A stretch of 64,000 nucleotides of DNA, from positions 42,361,079 through 42,425,078 of the forward strand of contig CM049309.1 of NCBI GenBank assembly GCA_026874595.1, in the 5' to 3' direction. The position numbers were made by a program, and so were the translations under genes. Of this stretch, positions 1-10,080 are shown one piece after another. Source of the stretch: Sipunculus nudus. Lineage: Eukaryota; Annelida; Sipuncula; Golfingiida; Sipunculidae. The notes beneath the pieces were generated by a model. It had not been told where the DNA came from. It made no database searches and saw only the letters and a program-made list of their open reading frames with translations. Each line of letters opens with the position of its first letter. Positions within the stretch are counted from its first letter, which is position 1.

Positions 1-645
1 TGAGGCAGGAAAATAATGAACAAATGTTTGTATTAAATCCTCATTTTTTTATCACATCAATTATTTTCTAGTTTAAGTTTATATTTCTATACATTTCCAA
101 TTTAACATATATATCTGAATATAAAAGTTGATTCATAATTCTCAATTGCATCATCATAAATCTCAATCTTGTCAGATAACACCACATCATGCATACAAAT
201 GTTTATTTATTTTTTACCACAAAAATATATCTTTTAAATCTGCAAAACAATAAATATCTAAAAATAATACTTGATTTAGATTTCACAATTTTTAATTGTG
301 TCTTTATTTATCCATAATGTGCTTCATATTTTATAATAATTTAAGCATACTGATGGGTTCAATTATATTTGTTAAAATCATTTAAAAGAAAATTGATTTC
401 TTTAAAAATGCTACATTACACAACATTGCATCTTCTGGATTACACCTTGAATTATTTTTTCAAGGAAAGTTTTTGCATATCAGAGTGGAAACAGCATTAC
501 AATTAAGGAGATACAGTGAAAACAATAACAATTACTGCATAACACTTGGTGGGTTGGGTTTGTGGGGGGGGGGGGGGAGGGATTGGGGTGGTGGTATGAG
601 AATAACTGTACACCTGTCACAGCAGGGGATCTCCCCCAGTGACTG
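1..645. repeat. Left part of composite dispersed repeat, copy 1
   Basis: This AT-rich sequence recurs with many small differences at about 5205-5697 and 7501-7605 (shared stretches such as TATATATCTGAATATAAAAG and CACCTGTCACAGCAGGGGAT). It includes a G run at about 565-579. No coding frame is supported. Confidence 0.75.
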
Positions 646-1489
646 TAACAAATCAGAAACCCTGGCATAGCTGACTTCCAGTGACCTGGAGTGGGACCCT
701 GCATCTGTAATCAAAGCAAGTGACTACAGAAACCATTTGAAAAGCTAAGAGAAAATGACCCAGCTTAAATGAACCTCTGTAAATTATAGAATAATGGACA
801 TGAGCTAAAGCATATGGACTGTGTAATAAATGAAACCTTTGGCCTGAAACCATTTAGTGATGCACCAAGGGAAAAAATGGGCCTACGGTAAGTGTCATAT
901 AAAAGTTCCATTTCATAAACAAATAATGTGTGAAGGTAATTAAGTTTTCAAAAGTTAAATATATGGCCATATGAGTTAAAAATTAATCCCACAAAGTTTG
1001 ACCAATATTCCTAATTTTAAAAACTAGGTTTAACAGTGTTATTCACACCTAGGCCCCGCCAATTTTAAGAGATATGAATGAAATGCTACCAAGTATTTAT
1101 ATCTTCTTAAATCTTGTCAGTTAGCACTTACATTAGGTCCTTATATTTTACCATATTTGAATATATAGGATTAAATTCCAGAAAATTTTGTTCTTTAAAA
1201 AATCAAAATTGTCAGTCTCGACAAAAAGAATTTTTTTAACATAAAAATTATAAGCTTTGTCTTGTATATTAGTCCTGTGTATCGAAGCGGTGGGTCAGGG
1301 AGGGGTCTCTGTTGTTACTGTTCATCGCTGAAAAAATGTGAAATTATAAGATTCATCTTGTTTAGAGTACACGTCTGTCAACAGAATGGGGTGGGGGGGG
1401 GGGGGGGAGAAAGGCTCCCTTTGGTATTTATGCTGGCAGCCTGATCAAGCTCAACAAGAGAGAGAGCTTGCCTGAGTGATGGGATTACA
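646..1489. other. AT-rich spacer, no gene seen
   Basis: Nothing recognised apart from a G-run of about 15-18 bases near 1390-1408 and short AT-rich stretches. Confidence 0.6.
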
Positions 1490-4400
1490 TAATAGCCTGG
1501 GGAGCATTGAGAGTTGCACTGAATGACCTACAGTGACCTCAGTGGACTGCTTGACAATGTAAGGGAATACAACAAGAGCCTCCAAACAAATTAAATAACT
1601 AGCCTAATTTTGCAGCTTTTATTTTCAAATTTCAGATTTTAACAGATTAAATCCTTATGTGTACATGCTGTGAAAATAACATCCGCAGTACTTACAGGAA
1701 AAAATTGTGCCATGGCCAAAGTTGGCCAAATTTAAGGTACTGATTTTATATTTATGCTTATAACTTTAAAAAAATGCATTTTTCAGATCTAATTTTCGGT
1801 ATACAATTGAATCTTGATTAAATGATGTTATATTCCTGAAAAAAAAGTCTCAGCCATTCTTATTTTAATTGAGTAAATATATATCCTGATTTTTTACAAG
1901 GTGCATTATGTTTGGGCCTGTAACTTCAACAAATTATGCAATACTGACCGAAATTTTGGTATGTACATAGGAAATGTATGGAAGAATATGAATATTTACA
2001 ATTACATCTTACATTATGCCAATTTTTGGTTTACCAGGTAAACAAAAGTAGGGTCATGATGCTAGAAAATACAAATACATTAAGGCTTCTAAAAAACTTC
2101 AATAGCTAGACTAATTTTTAAGCTTATACTTTCAAATTCAAAATTCTTCAGATTAAATCCACATGTAAACTGGCTGTGAAAATTAAATCAAATGTACTTA
2201 TAAGAAAAAAACGTGACATGGTCAATTTAGGCAAAATTTAAGGTACCTATTTTTTATTTTTGCTAATATTTTAAAAAATTTAACAGATTTTGATCTAATT
2301 TTGGGTATACAATTTAATTTTGATTAATTAAAGATATATTACTGGAAAAAAGTCCATAGCTTTAAAATGTTTTGTTTTCAGTGATCAAATATCTTTCCTG
2401 ATTTTTTACAAAATGAATTATGTTTGAGCCCATAACTTTTTTTAAATCATATAATACAGACCTAATTTCTGACATGTACATAAGAACTATATAGAGGAAT
2501 ATTTATGGTAAATATGAGGAAAAACAGGTGAGTGGTTTCGTAGTTAGGCTGTCCTGAAATGTGAAAATAGGTTTTTAATAAAAAATTGAGGTTTTTCCTT
2601 AATTTCTCAAAGGAACAAAGTGGCAAAGACCCCGTTTTCAGCTTGGTAGGAGATCTTGGGGACATCTAACATTATGCCAACAACCTTGGGAGCATAGAGA
2701 GCTGCACTGAATGACCAACAGTGACCACAGTGAACTGCTTGACAATGTAAGGGAATACAACAAGAGCCTCCCAAAAATTAATAACTAGCCTAATTTTGCA
2801 CCTTTTATTTTCAAATTTCAGATTTTAACAGATTAAATCCTTATTTGTACATGCTGTGAACATTAGATCCACAGAACTTACAGGAATAAAACGTGCCATG
2901 GTCAAAGTTGGGCAAAATTTAAGGTACCAATTTTTTATTTTTGTTAATATTTTTAAAAATTTAAAAGATTTTGATCTTATTTTGAGTATACAATTTAATT
3001 TTGATTAATTAAAGATATATTACTGGAAAAAAGTCCATAGCTTTAAAATGTTTTGTTTTAAGTGATCAAATATCTTTCCTGATTTTTTACAAAATGAATT
3101 ATGTTTGAGCCCATAACTTTTTTTAAATCATATAATACAGACCTAATTTCTGACATGTACATAAGAACTATATAGAGGAATATTTATGGTAAATATGAGG
3201 AAAAACAGGTGAGTGGTTTCGTAGTTAGGCTGTCCTGAAATGTGAAAATAGGTTTTTAATAAAAAATTGAGGTTTTTCCTTAATTTCTCAAAGGAACAAA
3301 GTGGCAAAGACCCCGTTTTCAGCTTGGTAGGAGATCTTGGGGACATCTAACATTATGCCAACAACCTTGGGAGCATAGAGAGCTGCACTGAATGACCAAC
3401 AGTGACCACAGTGAACTGCTTGACAATGTAAGGGAATACAACAAGAGCCTCCCAAAAATTAATAACTAGCCTAATTTTGCACCTTTTATTTTCAAATTTC
3501 AGATTTTAACAGATTAAATCCTTATTTGTACATGCTGTGAACATTAGATCCACAGAACTTACAGGAATAAAACGTGCCATGGTCAAAGTTGGGCAAAATT
3601 TAAGGTACCAATTTTTTATTTTTGTTAATATTTTTAAAAATTTAAAAGATTTTGATCTTATTTTGAGTATACAATTTAATTTTGATTAATTAAAGATATA
3701 TTACTGGAAAAAAGTCCATAGCTTTAAAATGTTTTGTTTTAAGTGATCAAATATCTTTCCTGATTTTTTACAAAATGAATTATGTTTGAGCCCATAACTT
3801 TTTTTAAATCATATAATACAGACCTAATTTCTGACATGTACATAAGAACTATATAGAGGAATATTTATGGTAAATATGAGGAAAAACAGGTGAGTGGTTT
3901 CGTAGTTAGGCTGTCCTGAAATGTGAAAATAGGTTTTTAATAAAAAATTGAGGTTTTTCCTTAATTTCTCAAAGGAACAAAGTGGCAAAGACCCCGTTTT
4001 CAGCTTGGTAGGAGATCTTGGGGACATCTAACATTATGCCAACAACCTTGGGAGCATAGAGAGCTGCACTGAATGACCAACAGTGACCACAGTGAACTGC
4101 TTGACAATGTAAGGGAATACAACAAGAGCCTCCCAAAAATTAATAACTAGCCTAATTTTGCACCTTTTATTTTCAAATTTCAGATTTTAACAGATTAAAT
4201 CCTTATTTGTACATGCTGTGAACATTAGATCCACAGAACTTACAGGAATAAAACGTGCCATGGTCAAAGTTGGGCAAAATTTAAGGTACCAATTTTTTAT
4301 TTTTGTTAATATTTTTAAAAATTTAAAAGATTTTGATCTTATTTTGGGTATACAATTTAATTTTGATAAAATAAAGTTATATTACTGGAAAAAAAGTCCA

Positions 4401-4851
4401 TAGCTTTAACATGTTTTGTGTTAAGTGATCAAATATCTTTCCTGATTTTTTTCCAAAATGCATTATGTTTGGGTCCATAACTTTTTTAAATTATATAATA
4501 CAGACCTGATTTCTGGCATGTACATAGGAACTATATAGAGGAATATTTATGGTAAACATGAGGAAAAACAGATGAGTGGTTTCAATATTAGGCAGTCCTG
4601 AAGTGTGAAAATAGGTTTTTAATAAAAAATTGAGGTTTTTCCTTAATTTCTCAAAGGAACAAAGTCGCAAAGACCCAGTTTTGGGCTTGGTAGGAGATCT
4701 TGGGGACAACTAACATTATGCCGAATTTTGGATTCCTAGGTCTTACGGTTTCAAAACGTGCCACATCTATGGACGGACGGACAGATGGACGGACGACGGA
4801 CAATGGACCACGACTATAGCTCAGATGACTTATAGTCAGCTGAGCTAAAAA
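1490..4851 (-). repeat. Dispersed repeat element with internal tandem units
   Basis: In - orientation the element begins at 4851 with AGCTCAGCTGACTATAAGTC and then the GTCC/GTCT-type simple repeats (4766-4806 on +). Its interior is made of related units of about 545-681 bp, recognisable by the recurring GAGAGCTGCACTGAATGACC on +. The same element is present in + orientation at 56047. No 3' end hairpin was found at the low-coordinate side. Confidence 0.8.
2300..4345. repeat. Three near-identical 681-bp tandem units
   Basis: Bases x and x+681 match almost perfectly through this block; I noted only a few differences between units 1 and 2 (for example 2380/3061) and none between 2 and 3 until 4347. 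An apparent 67-residue - strand frame repeats identically at 2462, 3143 and 3824. That reflects the DNA duplication and is not a protein. Confidence 0.92.
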
Positions 4852-5195
4852 TCAGAAATTGTAGGTGGCGCCACCAAACTTGTGCAGCAGGTACAGACCA
4901 TCAGTCCCAATGACCATAGTAAGTTTTGTGAAAATCCACCATATGGTTCCTGAGAAATAAGCTTCTAAGAGTTTTTCTATAATCAGCTCTAAAACATAGA
5001 AAAATAGGCCAAGGTCACCCATCTTCGAACTTGACCGAGATTTTGTCGATATACATCTTCACCAAAGATATAAAATTCCTACGGTGAATCCTTTTAGAGA
5101 TATCCCGCTCACAATGTAAAAGTTAACGGACGCCAGACAGACGGACGGAAAGCTTGGGTGACGACAATAGCCTATCAGCCTAAGGGCTGAGGGCT
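4852..5195. repeat. Second short dispersed repeat
   Basis: It starts right after the element end at 4851, contains GGTGGCGCCACC at 4864-4875 and a GACGGACGG tract, and ends CTGAGGGCTAAAAA. No coding frame. Confidence 0.55.
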
Positions 5196-5204
5196 AAAAA
5201 GTTC

Positions 5205-5697
5205 AAATGTTTGCATTAGATCCTCATTTTTTATTACAATATTTTTCAAGTTTGTAATTTTTATACATTCCCAATGTAACATATATATCTGAATATAAAA
5301 GTTGATTTATAATTTTTATTGCATCATCATATATCTCAATTTTGTTAGATAACAACACATTATGGATATAAATGTATTGATTTTTTACCACAAAAATATA
5401 TCTTTCAATTTGCAAAACAATAAATATCTTGATTCAGAATTCACAATTTTAAACTGTGCCTTTATTTATACATAATTTGGTTCATATATTACCAATTTAT
5501 GCATACCGTTGGGTTTAGTTATATTTTAATTTGCTAAAATAATTAACGGAAAATTGATTTCTTTAAAAATGCAATACTACACAACATTGCATCTTATGGA
5601 CTACTCCTTGAATTACTATTTCAAGAAAAAAAGTTGTATATTGGAGTGGAGACAGCATTACAATTAAGGAAATACAGTGTAAACAATAACAATTTCC
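5205..5697. repeat. Composite dispersed repeat, copy 2, left part
   Basis: Homologous to 20-540. Homology stops at 5697 and resumes at 7501, where copy 1 is continuous, so an insertion lies between. Confidence 0.75.
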
Positions 5698-7197
5698 GTA
5701 ATGTCTACATCAGTTTGTATCCTTCATTAGTTCGCACACTATAAATTTCCTGAATCATATTTTTCTATATTACATATATGAGTTTGTACACCAACATACT
5801 GTGCCGATATTAGCTATTGCCGGTGACCACCGGCGGTCCATATGATCAGTAATTGTAGCTATGATTAAAACGGCTTTGCATGCGGAGATGAATCAAATGT
5901 CTACGCTGTTCACTTGATAACAACACATCTTTATGTCTTAGTGCGAGGAAGTAACATATTAATTCATCGGAACAATTTTATCAGATTTGCGACTTCATGT
6001 ATGTAAATAGGAAAAACTGTCGCTTAACTGATACCGATGGGCCATCTTTGCTTCAGATTTGTTACAGCATGAATGTGATTTGAACAATAGAACTCGAGGT
6101 AAAAAATGTGTCTCAATCGATAATATTTTGTTTACTTAATAATATAATCAGAAGGATTTGTAAGTGGGACAAAAATCACATTAGCTGATGATCAAATACT
6201 AGTAATCCACTTGCAACAAACCTCGCACGGACCACTGATCACAGGAATGACCTGGTGCTACAAGACATCAAAGGTAAAATGGAGATCGTCAGAGTGCTTT
6301 GAACCGCAGCTACAAAGGATATACCGCTGTCTTCAAGGGTTTTAATTTGATAAATCCCAGTTATATCCGTGAAATAATTTTTTTCCCGCTGTATAAATCT
6401 TATTAGAATCTCCCAAATAAAAACTTCTGCATAATTCGTTGGTTACTGTGGCCATTTGGTTAAAGGCGCATGAACTGCTTTAGTGTGAACTATGGGCCCC
6501 TGGTTCAAACCTATCAATTTTTTTCCCCCTTTTATGTTACTCCCCCAACCCAGTTTAAAAATATGATAAACATATATTTTTTTTTTCATTTATTACTTTC
6601 CACTGAAATTACCAAACAGGTAAAATAAACAATTTACTGAAATATATAAATAAATTTGCTCAGATTACATATTCACGGCTGTAATAAGTTCACTTGCCAC
6701 CAGGTGGCACCCCGAATAATTTCAATAATGCCCTAAGAAAGTCACCATTACCATTTCATTAGGGCGTATTCTGCAATCCATACAAATAATGCCCATTTTC
6801 TTACCACTAATGATGCTACGCACCGCTGTAGGCCGTAAGAGACCCCTGGCTAATGATGTTTTCCTTTCATGTCCCAACTGTGAAACACTTCGTTGCTTGT
6901 TTGTTTACCAATAATTTATTTGGTGTGTAATATTAAGGTGATCAGTGACTCCTGTCAATTTTGTTTGCATCACAGCCGTGATCAAATAAATTTGTTAACA
7001 TACTAATGAGGTACAAATTTAACAGGTTGGGGTAATGAATTACTGAAGTTCTATTGCCGGTAGCTGGATTTTTGACGATCTTTATGATCTTTTGTGCCGG
7101 TCTGTGGGTTACGAATGTTAAGTTTGTTACAGCCGGCAGTACAGGCCGTCCCGGTTACCCCCGACTGGCGCGGCTAAAAACCTGTATATTATACATT

Positions 7198-7230
<33 letters not shown>

Positions 7231-7500
7231 ATATATAAAACACCGGTTTATAAAATGCCAGTTACGGGATAAACTGGATATCTTTTTCGTCACCAGCAGC
7301 GCTCACATATATTCCCGAACAAGGTAATTATAATTAACATGGGAGTTGCCGTACATCATCTATTATTGCCCATCGCCGGTTCTCAGGTGTCAAACGATCT
7401 TCTCTCCTGCAATATTCTAATTTTTCATATTTTACATATAATAATTCACACACTGAGAAAAATAATTATTTTTTCCTGTACGAATTCAAGTAGACATTAC
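5698..7500. mobile_element. 1.8-kb non-autonomous inserted element with inverted ends
   Basis: It is bounded by GTAATGTCTAC (5698-5708) and its inverse GTAGACATTAC (7490-7500). The uninterrupted copy at about 525-545 supplies an empty site. No transposase or other convincing frame lies inside. It carries an (AT)n run at 7197-7237 and a tRNA-like segment near 6450. A clear target-site duplication is not visible. Confidence 0.7.
6445..6520 (+). repeat. Possible tRNA-derived SINE head
   Basis: TGGCCATTTGGTTAAAGG resembles a pol III A box and CTGGTTCAAACC a B box, about 45 bp apart, followed by T-rich sequence. The cloverleaf is not convincing. Confidence 0.35.
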
Positions 7501-7605
7501 AGTACTGAATAACACTTAGTGGGAAAGTGGGGGGGGGGGGGGATTGGTTTGATAAAGAAAAATTGTACACCTGTCACAGCAGGGGATCTCCCCAAGTGAC
7601 CTAAA

Positions 7606-8303
7606 AAATTTCATTAACTAACCTAATTGTTTAGCTTTTATTTTCAAATTTTAGAATTTAACAGATTTAATCCTAATGTGTACCTGCTGTGAAAATTGAA
7701 TCAAATGTTCTTACAGGGAAAAAATATGCCATGGTCAAAGTTGGGCAAAATTTAAGGTACTGATTTTATATTAATGCTAATGACTTAAAAAAATAACAAA
7801 ATTCATATCTAATTTTGGGTATACAATTGAATCTTGATAAAATTAAGTTATATCCCTGAAAAAGTCTCTAGCAAATTATCATTTTAAGTGGGTAAATATC
7901 TTTCCTGATTTTTTACAAAGCGCATTGTTTGGGCCATTTAACTTTAATAAATTATGTAATACTGACCTAATCTCAGGCATGTACATAGGTACTATATAGG
8001 GGGCTCTTTATGGAAAATATGAAGTAAAACAGATGAGTGGTTTTGATATTTGGCAGTCCTGAAGTGTGATAATAGTATTTTAAGGGAAATTAAGGTTTTC
8101 ACTTTATTTCAGGAACAGAGGTACAGTGATCCAGTTTTCTGTTTGGTAAGAGATCTTAGAGGCATTTGACAGTATATCAAATTTTGGATTCGTAGGTATA
8201 ACAGTTTCAAAACGTACGTGCCTGTCTAACGGACGGACGGACAGACAACGGACAATGGATCATAACTGTAACTCAGATGACTTATAGTCAGCTGAGTTAA
8301 TAA
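7606..8303 (-). repeat. Dispersed repeat element, short copy
   Basis: In - orientation it begins at about 8303 with AACTCAGCTGACTATAAGTC, then GTCCGTCCGT-type repeats, and has one internal unit homologous to those at 1490-4851. The 3' hairpin end is absent. Confidence 0.75.
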
Positions 8304-8311
8304 AATTTATT

Positions 8312-8596
8312 TCAAGACTTTACATAATTCGCCATAAAGTTTAATGTGGAAATTACACTACCATCAGAAAGATATTTCTGCGCAGCGAAGGCCTCTGACA
8401 GTTGTTGTTTGAGAGAGTGTCGATGGTACACCGAATTAATCTGCGCCTGATACGGCAGTCGGGTTTTCTGTTTGCATTTCCCACCCTTTTTACGGGGTTG
8501 ATCCGCACTGACATCTTGGTCAGAATTCATGACTAAGCCAGATTTACTTTTGGTGCTGATACCGGCATGGATCAATCTACGAGCACATAGAAACAA
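8312..8596 (-). CDS. Unidentified small basic protein, candidate
   Basis: This frame is closed by TGA at 8312-8314, with AATAAA (8306-8311 on the - strand) directly after the stop. The longest frame begins at a TTG. The first ATG starts MNSDQDVSADQP and gives 72 residues, with a basic patch (RKKGGKCKQKTR) followed by a likely helical part ending YLSDGSVISTLNFMANYVKS. GC is clearly above that of flanking DNA and codon use looks gene-like. It could be a short intronless gene, a terminal exon after an AG upstream, or a first exon using the GTAAAG inside ANYVKS as donor. I do not recognise the family. Confidence 0.35.
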   Translation of the reverse strand: MFLCARRLIHAGISTKSKSGLVMNSDQDVSADQPRKKGGKCKQKTRLPYQAQINSVYHRHSLKQQLSEAFAAQKYLSDGSVISTLNFMANYVKS

Positions 8597-9138
8597 CTGC
8601 GAATTCCGGTGCTGTGTTCACCAATGTTTATGGATTTCACGTGCAGTTGTCCATAACCGGAAATAAATGCTTGATGGTAGTTTGCCAAAAATCAGTTTCT
8701 CTTTACGACATAATTCGATGCACTGTATTTTTTATTTATTTTTTTCATGTAAAATGAGAAAACAGGTGTAAAAATTTAGCGTTCTGTTTGTGGAAAGGTA
8801 TCAAAATTATTTTATTCACAGAATGACAAATTTTGTTACATGTCGTTAAATTTTAGCAGCTGCGTACTAAAACACGGCTGTCAAATATTGGATGTCGGAT
8901 ACCAAGTCTGATGCCAAACTGGACATCAATCTCGGATAAAACCAGCAAACAGAAGAATAAAAACATATATGTGTATTCAGAATTTATGTAAGAGCGTCTA
9001 AAATAATACATTGATAATGCCCTATAAGGTCTTCAAGACATATTTTGCAGACGAACTTAACTTAAACCATCCAAATTGATGTTTAATTTCTTTAACATGA
9101 AATCCAGTATTTACGAGAAAACTTGACATATAAGGCAA
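8597..9138. other. Spacer, nothing recognised
   Basis: AT-rich sequence with no supported gene, RNA or repeat boundary. Confidence 0.5.
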
Positions 9139-9488
9139 AAAAAAAAATAAATAAAAGGTATGGTTCTCAGGCACCGCCCGCGTCAATTTAAAACTACTGC
9201 ATCAAAAATTTTTATTTTGATTTTCAATAGAAACTTACCAATTTTGAGCTCTAGCTGCTCGGACATTTCTTTCTAGAAGATAAAATCATATGATTTTGAT
9301 CAAATTTCCTTTGTAATGTAGTGCTTTTACTTGTTTAGAAAAATGAATATGTTATTATCATGCTTTTCTCTTATCATTTGACATTTTAACATTTTTATCG
9401 AAACATACAAAAAAAAAATAAAAATTGAAAAAAACGCCCGCCCGCATTGATTTATGAAAAAAAGTGCCTAAGAACTATTTTTTTTCGC
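9139..9488 (+). mobile_element. MITE-like element, TIR family A
   Basis: The ends are inverted repeats: TATGGTTCTCAGGCAC near 9159 and GTGCCTAAGAACTA near 9464, each bordered by an A- or T-run. The interior is homologous, in opposite orientation, to 31304-31578. No coding capacity. Confidence 0.7.
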
Positions 9489-9939
9489 CTAATCTTTGTT
9501 TTGAACAATTAAGAACTGTGGAAAGTACCAACCAACGCCACATGCAGCATCACATAATCGGAGAACACGGTAAATTGTATGATTTCATTATTTTTCTATT
9601 TTATAGTAGCAAAAGAACATGTAAATTTAATGTACGTGTTTGACTAATTAAGACTTAATCATATTGAATAGGAATGAACAATAAAAATGTTTTATTATCT
9701 TCGATTTGGAGATACATCAGTTATTACTCTTCATTATCTTACATTTAATGATTCCAAAGAATATATGTACAGTCGTAATTTTACTTTTATTATAAATATA
9801 CAGAGAAGAACCTTTAGCTCTACATAGATCAAATTTTAAATTAAATTAACTTTAAATTTATTTAAGTACACCTGCGTCTGTTTAAACACACCTTTAATGG
9901 TTAAACTCAAATTTATAAGTGTAATGATTTTTTCTTTTT

Positions 9940-10077
9940 GACACCTGAGCTTGACATGTGACTTAGCATCAGACATGACGAGCCATCCGTCATCGGCCTC
10001 CTAGACATCTAGGTTTTTGATCGTGACATCTGAGCGATAATAAAGAGCTTTGTGCGTCGAGAAACGTAAACTTAAGA
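9940..10077 (+). promoter_or_regulatory. Probable LSM4 promoter and 5' UTR
   Basis: This stretch precedes the start codon and has more CpG (GACGAGCC, GTCATCGG, GTGCGTCGAG) than the AT-rich sequence on either side. No TATA box stands out. The transcription start cannot be placed from sequence alone. Confidence 0.35.
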
Positions 10078-10080
10078 ATG
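10078..10080 (+). CDS. LSM4: LSM4 coding exon 1 (initiator ATG only)
   Basis: The coding part of exon 1 is just the ATG, followed at once by a GTAGGT donor at 10081. An A lies at -3. The next exon begins in frame with CTT CCA TTA TCT, giving the conserved LPLSLL start of LSm4. No other ATG upstream of exon 2 would give this N-terminus. Confidence 0.85.

Noticed and set aside
2462-4709. A 67-72 residue - strand frame repeated four times as if a conserved protein family
   Set aside because: It lies wholly within the tandem DNA units and changes with them; related copies at 56.2 and 57.0 kb do not keep the frame.
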